A stretch of 64,000 nucleotides of DNA from Roseibium litorale (GTDB lineage Bacteria; Pseudomonadota; Alphaproteobacteria; Rhizobiales; Stappiaceae): NCBI RefSeq assembly GCF_014842915.1, contig NZ_JACYXI010000006.1, positions 1 to 64,000 on the forward strand, given 5' to 3'. The notes under the pieces are model-generated. The model had not been told where the DNA came from and did no database searches. It worked only from the letters and a program-made list of their open reading frames with translations. This document shows positions 41,378 through 49,178 of the stretch, piece after piece (position 1 is the first letter of the stretch; each line of letters begins with the position of its first letter). The position numbers and the translations under genes are program-made.

Positions 41378-42391
41378 TCAGGAGATTTCCGCCCAGGCAC
41401 CGGTCTTTTCAGATTCGAACAGAGCATCCAGGGTCTTCATGTTCTGCACGGCATCCGCCGGACCGTAAGGCGGGTCGATCTCACCCAGGATGGACCGGGC
41501 AAAGACATCGGCCAGTTCCGCATACTGGTCGCTGGGTGCAAGGGTCTCCGTTACAGAAGCTGCGTCGGCAAACTTCGAACCGTCATCAAGGCGCAACACC
41601 ATGCCTTCATTGCCAGGAGCGTTGTAGGGGATCAGGATCTCCAGACGCTTCTTGGTCCCGACCAGCTGAATGCGCTGATATGGAGCCAGCTGTGTTGCCA
41701 CCGTGAAGTCGAGGCGGCGGCCGCCGCCAAAGTCGATCAGGGCGCTGGCCACGCGGTCGGTGCCGAACTCCGGATCGCGGTCGATCAGCGAAATGGCCCG
41801 TTTCGGCTCCGCTTCAAAGAAGTAGCGGCCCGCCACGATCGGATAGCAGCCGATATCCATCAGGCCGCCGCCACCGATGCCTGCCATGTTGCGGATGTTC
41901 GATGGATCGGCATTGAAATAACTGAAAAAGGACTGGATGGCCTTCAGCTCTCCCAGAGCGCCGGAGCGGACAATCTCCCGCGCCCGGATCCACTGCGGAT
42001 GCGCCCGGACCATGAAGCCTTCGGCCACCAGGCGGTCCTTCGGCAGGTGCATAAGCTGGCGGGCCTCTTCCGCATTCAGCGCAACCGGCTTCTCACACAA
42101 CACATGCTTGCCAGCTTCCACCGCCTGCAAGGTCAGCGGAACATGGAGATGGTTGGGCAGCGGATTGTAGATGGCATCGATGTCCGGATCGGCCAGCAGC
42201 TCCTCATAGGAGCCATAGGCCTTCTCAATTCCCAATGCGCCTGCGGTTTCCCGGGCTCTGACCAAATCCCGCGAAGCGATCGCGGCAACGGTCCCGTATT
42301 TGGAACTCTGGATCCCTGGAATGACTTTCTCCCGGCCAATTTTGGCGGTCGACAGAATGCCCCAGCGGATCGGCTTTCCGGCCTTGCCCAT
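41378..42391 (-). CDS. Gfo/Idh/MocA-family oxidoreductase
   Basis: A 337-residue NAD(P)-dependent dehydrogenase. The N-terminal Rossmann segment WGILSTAKIGREKVIPGIQ, the signature CEKPVALN with the catalytic Lys, and the GGGLMDIGCYPI region of the C-terminal domain are all present. Members oxidise or reduce sugars and dihydrodiols; the motif pattern is closest to glucose-fructose oxidoreductase/trans-dihydrodiol dehydrogenase relatives. The substrate is unknown and the neighbours give no hint. Confidence 0.88.
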   Translation of the reverse strand: MGKAGKPIRWGILSTAKIGREKVIPGIQSSKYGTVAAIASRDLVRARETAGALGIEKAYGSYEELLADPDIDAIYNPLPNHLHVPLTLQAVEAGKHVLCEKPVALNAEEARQLMHLPKDRLVAEGFMVRAHPQWIRAREIVRSGALGELKAIQSFFSYFNADPSNIRNMAGIGGGGLMDIGCYPIVAGRYFFEAEPKRAISLIDRDPEFGTDRVASALIDFGGGRRLDFTVATQLAPYQRIQLVGTKKRLEILIPYNAPGNEGMVLRLDDGSKFADAASVTETLAPSDQYAELADVFARSILGEIDPPYGPADAVQNMKTLDALFESEKTGAWAEIS

Positions 42392-42497
42392 GATGTACGT
42401 CCCTCACAGTTTGGATCAGTTGACGCGTTTTACCCCGCGCACCTGCCGGTCCGCAACTGCGGCAACGGTTCCCCAATAGGAACCGCTGCCCGGATGA

Positions 42498-43424
42498 TCA
42501 ATATTTCTCTGGGACGTAAAGCTCGTCGGGGAGAACCTTCCGCTCATAATCCGGGTTGAACACGCGGTCGGGCAGGTGGATCGGCTCGTGCGGGATTTCC
42601 TCGTAAGGCATCATGGACAGAAGGTGGCTGATGCAATTGAGGCGCGCCTGCTTCTTGTCATTGCCTTCCACGATGAACCAGGGCGCTTCCGGAATGTTGG
42701 TGCGCTCAAAGGTCTCTTCCTTGGCCTTGGTATAGGCTTCCCAGCGCTTGCGGGATTCCAGATCCATCGGGCTAAGCTTCCACTGCTTCAGCGGATCGTG
42801 GATCCGCATCAGAAAGCGCAGCTGCTGCTCCTGGTCCGTGATCGAGAACCAGTATTTCACCACACGGATGCCAGAGCGGACGAGCATGCGTTCAAATTCC
42901 GGCACGTCGTTGAAAAACTGCTCCACCTGCTCCTCAGAAGCAAAGCCCATCACCCGCTCGACACCCGAGCGGTTGTACCAGGAGCGGTCAAACAGAACCA
43001 TTTCGCCCGCCGCCGGCAGATGCGGGACATAGCGCTGGAAGTACCACTGGCTCTTTTCCCGTTCCGTTGGCGCAGGCAGCGCCACGACGCGGGCCACGCG
43101 CGGGTTCAAGCGCTGGGTGATCCGCTTGATCACGCCGCCCTTGCCTGCCGCGTCCCGGCCCTCAAAGATTACGACGAGCTTTTCGCCGGTGTGCTGGATC
43201 CAGTCCTGCAACTTCACCAGCTCGGCCTGAAGCCTCAGCAGCTCATGGAAATAGGTCTTGCGGTCAATGTTCGACGTGTGCCGCAGATCTGAGATGAATT
43301 TCATCTCTCTGGCGATCAGGAGATCATCAATCTCCATCTCCAGCTCTTCATCCAGACTGTCTTCCCATTCCGCTTCCACCCAGCTGCGGGCGCTTGTCTC
43401 ATCCATGGTTCCGTCTCCAGCCAT
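42498..43424 (-). CDS. ppk2: Polyphosphate kinase 2 (PPK2)
   Basis: A 308-residue PPK2 that phosphorylates nucleotides from polyphosphate or runs in reverse. Walker A is FEGRDAAGKGGVIKRI and Walker B is VLFDRSWYNRSGVERVMGF; the lid helix with KLSPMDLESRKRWEAYTKA follows. A single PPK2 domain with the GKGG and DRSWYNR signatures points to class I, which usually acts on nucleoside diphosphates. ATG 43424 has an exceptionally strong ribosome site (AGGAGGAG). It is divergent from the liu regulator. Confidence 0.95.
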   Translation of the reverse strand: MAGDGTMDETSARSWVEAEWEDSLDEELEMEIDDLLIAREMKFISDLRHTSNIDRKTYFHELLRLQAELVKLQDWIQHTGEKLVVIFEGRDAAGKGGVIKRITQRLNPRVARVVALPAPTEREKSQWYFQRYVPHLPAAGEMVLFDRSWYNRSGVERVMGFASEEQVEQFFNDVPEFERMLVRSGIRVVKYWFSITDQEQQLRFLMRIHDPLKQWKLSPMDLESRKRWEAYTKAKEETFERTNIPEAPWFIVEGNDKKQARLNCISHLLSMMPYEEIPHEPIHLPDRVFNPDYERKVLPDELYVPEKY

Positions 43425-43530
43425 TTCTCCTCCTCTGTGAACGCCTGCACTGTTACCGTTTTTTGACAATCCCTCCCAAGATAGGGACTCAACTCCGCAT
43501 GCGCACAGGTCCCTGCGTTTTTGTGATTGA

Positions 43531-43550
43531 AAATGAATGATCGTTCATTT
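43531..43550 (+). promoter_or_regulatory. Palindromic operator for the TetR regulator
   Basis: A 20-base inverted repeat with 10-base arms (AAATGAATGA / TCGTTCATTT) and a single mismatch lies 23 bases upstream of the tetR start, in the 148-base space between ppk2 and tetR. The size and dyad suit a TetR dimer. It probably mediates autoregulation and control of the liu operon. ppk2 could also be affected. Confidence 0.6.
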
Positions 43551-43572
43551 ATTTTTTCAGATGGAGGACAGC

Positions 43573-44256
43573 ATGGATCATTCCGGCAAGCGGCAGGCAG
43601 GCACTCTGGGAGGAGCAGCAGGCAAGCCATCAGCATCTGATGACACGCGCAGCACCAAGGGCGGGCAAACCGCTGCCCGGGTGTGCAAGGCTGCGCTGCA
43701 TCTTTTTGCCCGGCACGGCTATGCAGCCGTTTCCATGCGCCAGATCGCGTCTGAGGTCGGCGTTCAACCCGGCGCCCTCTACAATCATTTCGCCACCAAG
43801 CAGGATATCCTCAAGGCCTTGATGCTGGAGCACATGGGTGCGCTTCTTCAGGCTTGGGAAGCGTGCAGAGGCACGGTGCCTGAGGGCACAGACCTGCTGG
43901 AGGTCTTTGTCCGGTTCCACATCCGCTATCATCTCAGCCGTTCTGAAGAGGTGTTCATCTCCTACATGGAGCTGCGCAATCTTGAGCCGGAGAACTTCGC
44001 TGCGGTCGAGCGTCTACGGCAAATCTATGAGGCCATTCTCACAGGCATTCTGGAAGACGGCATGAGCCAGGGCCGTTACCGCATTGAGGAACCGCGTGTC
44101 GCGACCCGCGCCATCATCGCCATGCTGACAGGCATACCCGCCTGGTACCGGGAAACCGGCAGCCTGACCGCCGGCCGCATTGAAACAATTTATCTGGACA
44201 TGGTGCGCGGCAGCCTTGGCGCCGCGCCCGCCTTCACCGCAGGGGAGAGCGGCTGA
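43573..44256 (+). CDS. TetR-family regulator of the liu operon
   Basis: A 227-residue repressor. The N-terminal helix-turn-helix [20 protein letters not shown] followed by [17 protein letters not shown] is canonical TetR; the C-terminal ligand domain shows the pattern of TetR_C regulators of acyl-CoA metabolism. The stop is one base before mccB, so it is the first gene of the leucine/isovalerate degradation operon and the likely CoA-thioester sensor. ATG 43573 follows GGAGG; the earlier ATG at 43537 falls inside the operator and is rejected. Confidence 0.92.
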   Translation: MDHSGKRQAGTLGGAAGKPSASDDTRSTKGGQTAARVCKAALHLFARHGYAAVSMRQIASEVGVQPGALYNHFATKQDILKALMLEHMGALLQAWEACRGTVPEGTDLLEVFVRFHIRYHLSRSEEVFISYMELRNLEPENFAAVERLRQIYEAILTGILEDGMSQGRYRIEEPRVATRAIIAMLTGIPAWYRETGSLTAGRIETIYLDMVRGSLGAAPAFTAGESG

Positions 44257-44257
44257 C

Positions 44258-45865
44258 ATGACAATCCTGAAATCCAATCTTTCGGCCCGCAGCGAAGGCT
44301 TTGCAGCCAACCGGAGTGCCCACGAAGCGGCCATGTCGCAAGTGCGCGACGCGGCCCAAAAGGCCTTTGACGGCGGCGGCGGGACCGCCCGCGAACGTCA
44401 CACATCCCGCGGCAAGATCCTGCCGCGGGAACGCGTCTCCCGGCTGCTTGATCCCGGCTCACCCTTCCTGGAAGTCGGCACCCTGGCCGCGCACGGCCTC
44501 TATGGCGATGCCGCCCCGTCGGCGGGCATCATCACCGGCATTGGCCGGGTCGAAGGCCAGGAAGTGATGGTCATTGCCAATGACGCGACGGTCAAGGGCG
44601 GCACCTACTATCCGATGACCGTGAAGAAGCATCTGCGCGCGCAGGAAATCGCTGCAGAAAACAACCTGCCTTGCGTCTATCTGGTGGATTCGGGCGGCGC
44701 CAACCTGCCGAATCAGGACGAGGTCTTTCCCGACCGGGATCACTTCGGCCGCATCTTCTTCAACCAGGCCAACATGTCGGCCAAGGGCATTGCCCAGATT
44801 GCCGTCGTCATGGGCTCCTGCACGGCGGGCGGCGCCTATGTGCCTGCCATGTCGGACGAAACGATCATCGTCCGCAATCAGGGCACCATCTTCCTGGCAG
44901 GCCCCCCGCTGGTGAAGGCGGCAACCGGCGAGGAGGTGAGCGCGGAGGACTTGGGCGGCGGCGATGTGCATACGCGCCTTTCCGGCGTGGCCGACCATCT
45001 GGCCCGGGACGACGCCCATGCGCTTGCCCTTGCCCGCCGCTCCGTCGCCAGCCTCAACCGCACCAAGCGTTCCCAGGTCGCGCTGCAGACACCGGAAGAT
45101 CCGCTTTATGATCCGGACGAGATCCTCGGCGTCGTTCCGGCGGATCTGCGCACGCCTTATGACATCCGCGAGGTGATCGCGCGCGTGGTGGACGGCTCGC
45201 GGTTTGACGAGTTCAAGGCCCGCTACGGCACCACACTTGTCTGCGGCTTTGCCCATATTCACGGCATGCCCGTCGGCATCATCGCCAACAATGGCGTGCT
45301 CTTTTCCGAAAGCGCCGTGAAGGGCGCCCATTTCGTCGAGCTCTGCTCCCAGCGCAAGGTACCGCTGGTGTTCCTGCAGAACATCACCGGCTTCATGGTC
45401 GGGCGCAAATATGAAAGCGGCGGCATCGCCAAGGACGGCGCGAAGCTGGTGACGGCTGTCGCCACCACCTCCGTTCCGAAGATCACCATGCTGGTCGGTG
45501 GTTCCTTTGGCGCGGGCAACTACGGCATGTGCGGCCGGGCCTTCAACCCGCGCTTCCTCTGGACCTGGCCGAACTCCCGCATTTCGGTCATGGGCGGCGA
45601 GCAGGCAGCTGGCGTTCTTGCCACCGTCCGGCGCGACGGCATCGAACGCAAGGGCGGCAGCTGGTCTGCGGAAGAAGAAAAGGCCTTCAAGCAGCCGGTC
45701 ATCGACCAGTTCGAGGAACAGGGCCATCCGCTCTACGCCTCCGCCCGCCTGTGGGACGACGGCATCGTGGACCCGCGCAAGACCCGCGACATTCTGGGCC
45801 TATCCCTCTCCGCCGCCCTCAACGCCCCCATCGAAGACACGCGATTCGGCCTGTTCCGGATGTGA
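44258..45865 (+). CDS. mccB: Methylcrotonyl-CoA carboxylase beta (carboxyltransferase) subunit
   Basis: A 535-residue carboxyltransferase that moves carboxyl from biotin to 3-methylcrotonyl-CoA in leucine breakdown (LiuB). It has [20 protein letters not shown], typical of MCC beta, the acyl-CoA/biotin pocket [17 protein letters not shown], and [20 protein letters not shown]. The C-terminal end is [15 protein letters not shown]. The last 42 bases are partly repeated at 46423-46464. ATG 44258 has a GGGGAG site. The alpha subunit, normally adjacent, begins 1318 bases downstream. Confidence 0.96.
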   Translation: MTILKSNLSARSEGFAANRSAHEAAMSQVRDAAQKAFDGGGGTARERHTSRGKILPRERVSRLLDPGSPFLEVGTLAAHGLYGDAAPSAGIITGIGRVEGQEVMVIANDATVKGGTYYPMTVKKHLRAQEIAAENNLPCVYLVDSGGANLPNQDEVFPDRDHFGRIFFNQANMSAKGIAQIAVVMGSCTAGGAYVPAMSDETIIVRNQGTIFLAGPPLVKAATGEEVSAEDLGGGDVHTRLSGVADHLARDDAHALALARRSVASLNRTKRSQVALQTPEDPLYDPDEILGVVPADLRTPYDIREVIARVVDGSRFDEFKARYGTTLVCGFAHIHGMPVGIIANNGVLFSESAVKGAHFVELCSQRKVPLVFLQNITGFMVGRKYESGGIAKDGAKLVTAVATTSVPKITMLVGGSFGAGNYGMCGRAFNPRFLWTWPNSRISVMGGEQAAGVLATVRRDGIERKGGSWSAEEEKAFKQPVIDQFEEQGHPLYASARLWDDGIVDPRKTRDILGLSLSAALNAPIEDTRFGLFRM

Positions 45866-45868
45866 GCC

Positions 45869-46297
45869 ATGACCCAGACACTTGATGACCTGAAAGCAAA
45901 ATACCCCGGCGCAGAGAGCTTTAACTTCGGAGACAGCGCAGAGTTGTCCGGGGAACTGATTGCCCTCGTGCGCAGCGGCAAAAAGACCGGCACCTGCGGC
46001 GCCTTGCGCGACTTCACCGAGGGAGGAGACGCCCTCCCCGTCGTAGGACGAAAGGACATCGCTCTGGATTGGGACGGAAAGCCCGCTCTGGTGATTGAAA
46101 CCCTTTCGGTCACCATCTGCCGCTTCTGCGATGTCGATACCAAATTTGCCCTGAGCGAAGGCGAGAACGACGATCTGGCGGGATGGCAGCGCGACCACCA
46201 GGCCTACTTTGAGCGCAATGGCGGCTTTTCACCGGAAATGGAACTGGTCTGTGAGCGGTTCCGCCTCGTGGAGGATCTCGCCGGGGAGGCACAGTGA
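45869..46297 (+). CDS. ASCH-domain protein, first cargo between mccB and mccA
   Basis: A 142-residue protein with an ASCH fold: [20 protein letters not shown] is the family's RNA/nucleotide-binding entry, and [20 protein letters not shown] plus a C-terminal [14 protein letters not shown] follow. ASCH proteins (YqfB/YhfF-like) include amidohydrolases of acetylated nucleosides and RNA-binding regulators. It has no known part in leucine breakdown. It starts 4 bases after the mccB stop and ends in TGATG, overlapping the start of a truncated mccA copy, so it is co-translated with the operon. G+C and codon use match the host. Confidence 0.85.
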   Translation: MTQTLDDLKAKYPGAESFNFGDSAELSGELIALVRSGKKTGTCGALRDFTEGGDALPVVGRKDIALDWDGKPALVIETLSVTICRFCDVDTKFALSEGENDDLAGWQRDHQAYFERNGGFSPEMELVCERFRLVEDLAGEAQ

Positions 46298-46464
46298 TGT
46301 TCAAGAAAATTCTCATTGCCAATCGCGGCGAAATTGCCTGCCGGGTGATCAAGACAGCCAGACGGCTCGGCATACGGACAGTTGCAGTCTATTCGGACGC
46401 GGATGCCGGAGCCATGTATGCGGCCTCGATTGAAGACACCCGCTTCGGCCCGTTCCGTATGTAA
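46297..46464 (+). pseudogene. Hybrid mccA 5'-end / mccB 3'-end remnant
   Basis: A 55-codon open frame made of the first 40 codons of mccA (46297-46419, ending DADAGAM) joined in frame to the last codons of mccB (46423-46464, [12 protein letters not shown] and stop). The mccA part matches 47184-47303 with six differences in 120 bases, all at third codon positions and silent. The mccB part differs from 45824-45865 at eight of 42 bases. The order (mccA start before mccB end) is the reverse of the operon and is the novel joint of a tandem duplication or allele merger. A functional peptide is unlikely but translation is possible. Confidence 0.85.
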
Positions 46465-46475
46465 GGAGAAAAGCC

Positions 46476-47184
46476 GTGGATTTTCTTGACAGCATTAAGA
46501 ATAAGATCCCAGCGATAGGGTTTATTTCCCTATTGCTCTCGGCGACTTACCACGCAGGCCTCCTGAATGCCGCAGCAAGTATAGATATAATATCATCGCT
46601 ATCATATCAGGACATTATAATAGCATCTTTATACATATTTCCAATACTTTTATCTTCATTTTACGCAATATCTGCAATTAAAGACATTATATATCTTGAG
46701 GGGAAATTCGATAAGTGGTGGAAGTATGGAATATTATTCTTAATATTCACACTTGGGCTTGCTTCATTTTATTTGGAGGGAAATCAGCCAAGTTCATTTA
46801 CTTGGATATTGTTGATATTCTCTGCGTCACCACTAATTTATAAAATAATAAAGAAACTTAATAAAAAATCTTGAAAAAGAGCAAATTGCGATAATAACAA
46901 TTATTCTAACAGTATTCATAGTCGCATACAGCTCTGGATACGGCGCATATCACAAGTCACAGTGCCAAGATCTGACATATATAAGTACAGATAAATGCAA
47001 AGATTGCATTCTTGTAAAAATATATTCAAATATCATTATTCTCAAACAAAAAGACTCCAGATCAATTTATGTCGAAAAGAACGAGAACAATTACGAACTG
47101 CGGATCGATGCCGAAGAAAGATTAAAAGCAACCCAATCGTCATATTGCAATCCAATTAAGACTTGGCTGGAGGGAAGAAAGTGA
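46476..47184 (+). pseudogene. A+T-rich membrane-protein gene split by frameshift, second cargo
   Basis: The first frame (GTG 46476 to TGA 46874, 132 residues) encodes about four transmembrane helices and follows AAGGAG. It stops just after a run of six A (46863-46868). In another frame (one base skipped, open from 46852 to TGA 47184) the sequence continues as ...LEKEQIAIITIILTVFIVAY, a fifth helix, and a soluble tail with four Cys (SQCQDL, DKCKDCILV, SSYCNP); that part has no ATG/GTG/TTG start of its own. Removing one A gives a single 235-residue protein. The DNA is strikingly A+T-rich with ATA-rich codon use, unlike all neighbours, so it is foreign. It ends overlapping mccA in TGATG. Family not recognised. 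Confidence 0.7.
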
Positions 47185-49178
47185 TGTTCAAGAAAATCCT
47201 CATTGCCAATCGCGGCGAAATTGCCTGCCGGGTGATCAAGACCGCCAGACGGCTCGGCATCCGGACGGTTGCGGTCTATTCGGACGCGGATGCCGGGGCC
47301 ATGCATGTGGCGCTCGCCGACGAGGCTTACCGGATCGGTCCCGCACCCGTGGCGGACAGCTATCTGCGCATTGATGCCATCATCGGCGCCTGCAAGAAGA
47401 GCGGTGCGGAAGCGGTTCACCCGGGCTATGGTTTCCTGTCGGAAAACCCAGGCTTCGTTGACGCGCTGGATGCGGCGGGCATCGCCTTCATCGGTCCAAG
47501 AGCCCGTTCCATCCGGGCCATGGGCCTGAAGGACGCGGCCAAGGCCCTGATGGTGGAGGCAGGCGTACCGGTGGTGCCGGGCTATCACGGCGAATCCCAG
47601 GATCCGGAGTTTCTGAAGGCGCAGGCGGACGAGATCGGCTACCCGGTCCTGATCAAGGCCCGCGCGGGCGGCGGCGGCAAGGGCATGCGCCGGGTGGACG
47701 ATCCGAAGGACTTCCTGTCCGCTCTCGCAGGCGCCCAGCGCGAGGGGCAGGCGAGCTTTGGCGACCCCCGTGTCCTGATCGAGAAATATCTGACCAAGCC
47801 GCGCCATATCGAAATTCAGGTCTTCGGCGACAGCCACGGCAACGCGGTGCATCTGTTCGAGCGGGACTGCTCGCTCCAGCGGCGGCACCAGAAGGTGATC
47901 GAGGAAGCCCCGGCCCCCGGCATGCCGGAAGAGATGCGCCGGGCGATGGGCGAGGCCGCCGTAAAGGCCGCCAAGGCCATCGACTATTCCGGCGCAGGCA
48001 CCATCGAGTTCATTGCCGATGTGTCAGAGGGCCTGAAGGCGGACCGGTTCTATTTCATGGAAATGAACACCCGGCTCCAGGTCGAGCATCCGGTGACAGA
48101 GATGATCACCGGCGAGGATCTGGTGGAGTGGCAGCTGCGCGTTGCCTCTGGCGAACCTCTGCCCAAGCGCCAGGACGAGCTCACTTTCTCGGGCTGGGCC
48201 TTCGAGGCCCGGCTTTATGCGGAAGATGCGCCCAAGGGCTTCCTGCCTGCCATCGGCACGCTCACCCACCTGCATCTGCCGGATACACTCGCCCGCATCG
48301 ACAGCGGTGTGCGCAGCGGCGATGCCATCACGCCTTACTATGATCCGATGATCGCCAAGATCATCGTTCATGGCCCAACCCGTGAGGCAGCTCTCGGCAA
48401 ACTGCTGACGACACTTGAAGACACCCAGGTCGCGGGCTGTGTGACCAATGCCGGCTTTCTTGCCAGCCTCTGCCGCCATGAAGGCTTTGCCAAAGGGGAT
48501 GTGGATACGGGCCTGATCGACCGGGATCTGCAAAGCCTCATCAGCGAGCCGGAAATACCTGAAGATGCAATCGCCCTTGCGGCTCTCGCAGCTCTGGGCC
48601 TTACCAAGGAACCGGCGGAAAGCGATCCATGGGATCGGCTGAAGGGCTGGCGCATGTGGAGCGCGTCGCGCCAGTTCGCCCTGCTCGACATTTCCGGCGA
48701 GCGCCGGGACGTGGAAGTGCATGCCCTCGGGCACAAAGCCTTCTCGGTTCTGACGAATGGCAGTCCCCAGACCTACGAAATCGTCTCGGTCAGCGGCTCC
48801 ACGATCACCTTCGAGCGGAACGGGGTCCGGCAGACCGCAGCCCTGGCGGAAGAGACGGGATCGATCACCATCTTCATGGGTGGCCACGCCTATCGTGTCG
48901 GTCTTGCTGATCACCTGTCTGACAACGAAGAAACCGGCAGTGCCAGCGACCAGATCATCGCGCCCATGCCGGGTCTGGTGAAGGTGCTCAGCGCCAAACC
49001 GGGCGACACGGTCTCTGCCGGTCAGGCCCTCGTGGTTCTGGAAGCCATGAAAATGGAGCACACGCTGAAAGCCCCGCGGGATGGCGTTGTCGCCAACGTT
49101 CTGGCAGCAGAAGGCGAACAAGTGCAGGACGGAGCCATTCTTCTGGCTCTTGAGGAGGAGGCATCGGATGCTGCCTGA
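47184..49178 (+). CDS. mccA: Methylcrotonyl-CoA carboxylase alpha (biotin carboxylase/BCCP) subunit
   Basis: A 664-residue biotin-dependent subunit (LiuD) carboxylating its own biotin with bicarbonate and ATP. The biotin carboxylase domain has [20 protein letters not shown], the ATP-grasp GGGGKGMRRVD and FMEMNTRLQVEHPVTE. A middle linker domain and the C-terminal biotinyl domain with the biotin-lysine in VLEAMKMEHTLKAP follow. ATG 47184 is chosen: it starts [11 protein letters not shown] and overlaps the TGA of the preceding cargo in TGATG. A TTG seven codons upstream is not needed. The first 40 codons recur at 46297. Confidence 0.97.
   Translation: MFKKILIANRGEIACRVIKTARRLGIRTVAVYSDADAGAMHVALADEAYRIGPAPVADSYLRIDAIIGACKKSGAEAVHPGYGFLSENPGFVDALDAAGIAFIGPRARSIRAMGLKDAAKALMVEAGVPVVPGYHGESQDPEFLKAQADEIGYPVLIKARAGGGGKGMRRVDDPKDFLSALAGAQREGQASFGDPRVLIEKYLTKPRHIEIQVFGDSHGNAVHLFERDCSLQRRHQKVIEEAPAPGMPEEMRRAMGEAAVKAAKAIDYSGAGTIEFIADVSEGLKADRFYFMEMNTRLQVEHPVTEMITGEDLVEWQLRVASGEPLPKRQDELTFSGWAFEARLYAEDAPKGFLPAIGTLTHLHLPDTLARIDSGVRSGDAITPYYDPMIAKIIVHGPTREAALGKLLTTLEDTQVAGCVTNAGFLASLCRHEGFAKGDVDTGLIDRDLQSLISEPEIPEDAIALAALAALGLTKEPAESDPWDRLKGWRMWSASRQFALLDISGERRDVEVHALGHKAFSVLTNGSPQTYEIVSVSGSTITFERNGVRQTAALAEETGSITIFMGGHAYRVGLADHLSDNEETGSASDQIIAPMPGLVKVLSAKPGDTVSAGQALVVLEAMKMEHTLKAPRDGVVANVLAAEGEQVQDGAILLALEEEASDAA

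Noticed and set aside
43537-43572. Upstream ATG start for the TetR gene
   Set aside because: It lies inside the operator palindrome and lacks a ribosome site, while ATG 43573 follows GGAGG.
47163-47183. TTG start seven codons upstream of mccA ATG
   Set aside because: The conserved N-terminus [11 protein letters not shown] begins at 47184 and the same ATG is used in the duplicated fragment at 46297.
46852-47184. Second A+T-rich frame as an independent gene
   Set aside because: It contains no ATG, GTG or TTG at a usable position; it reads as the 3' part of the preceding gene after a one-base frameshift.
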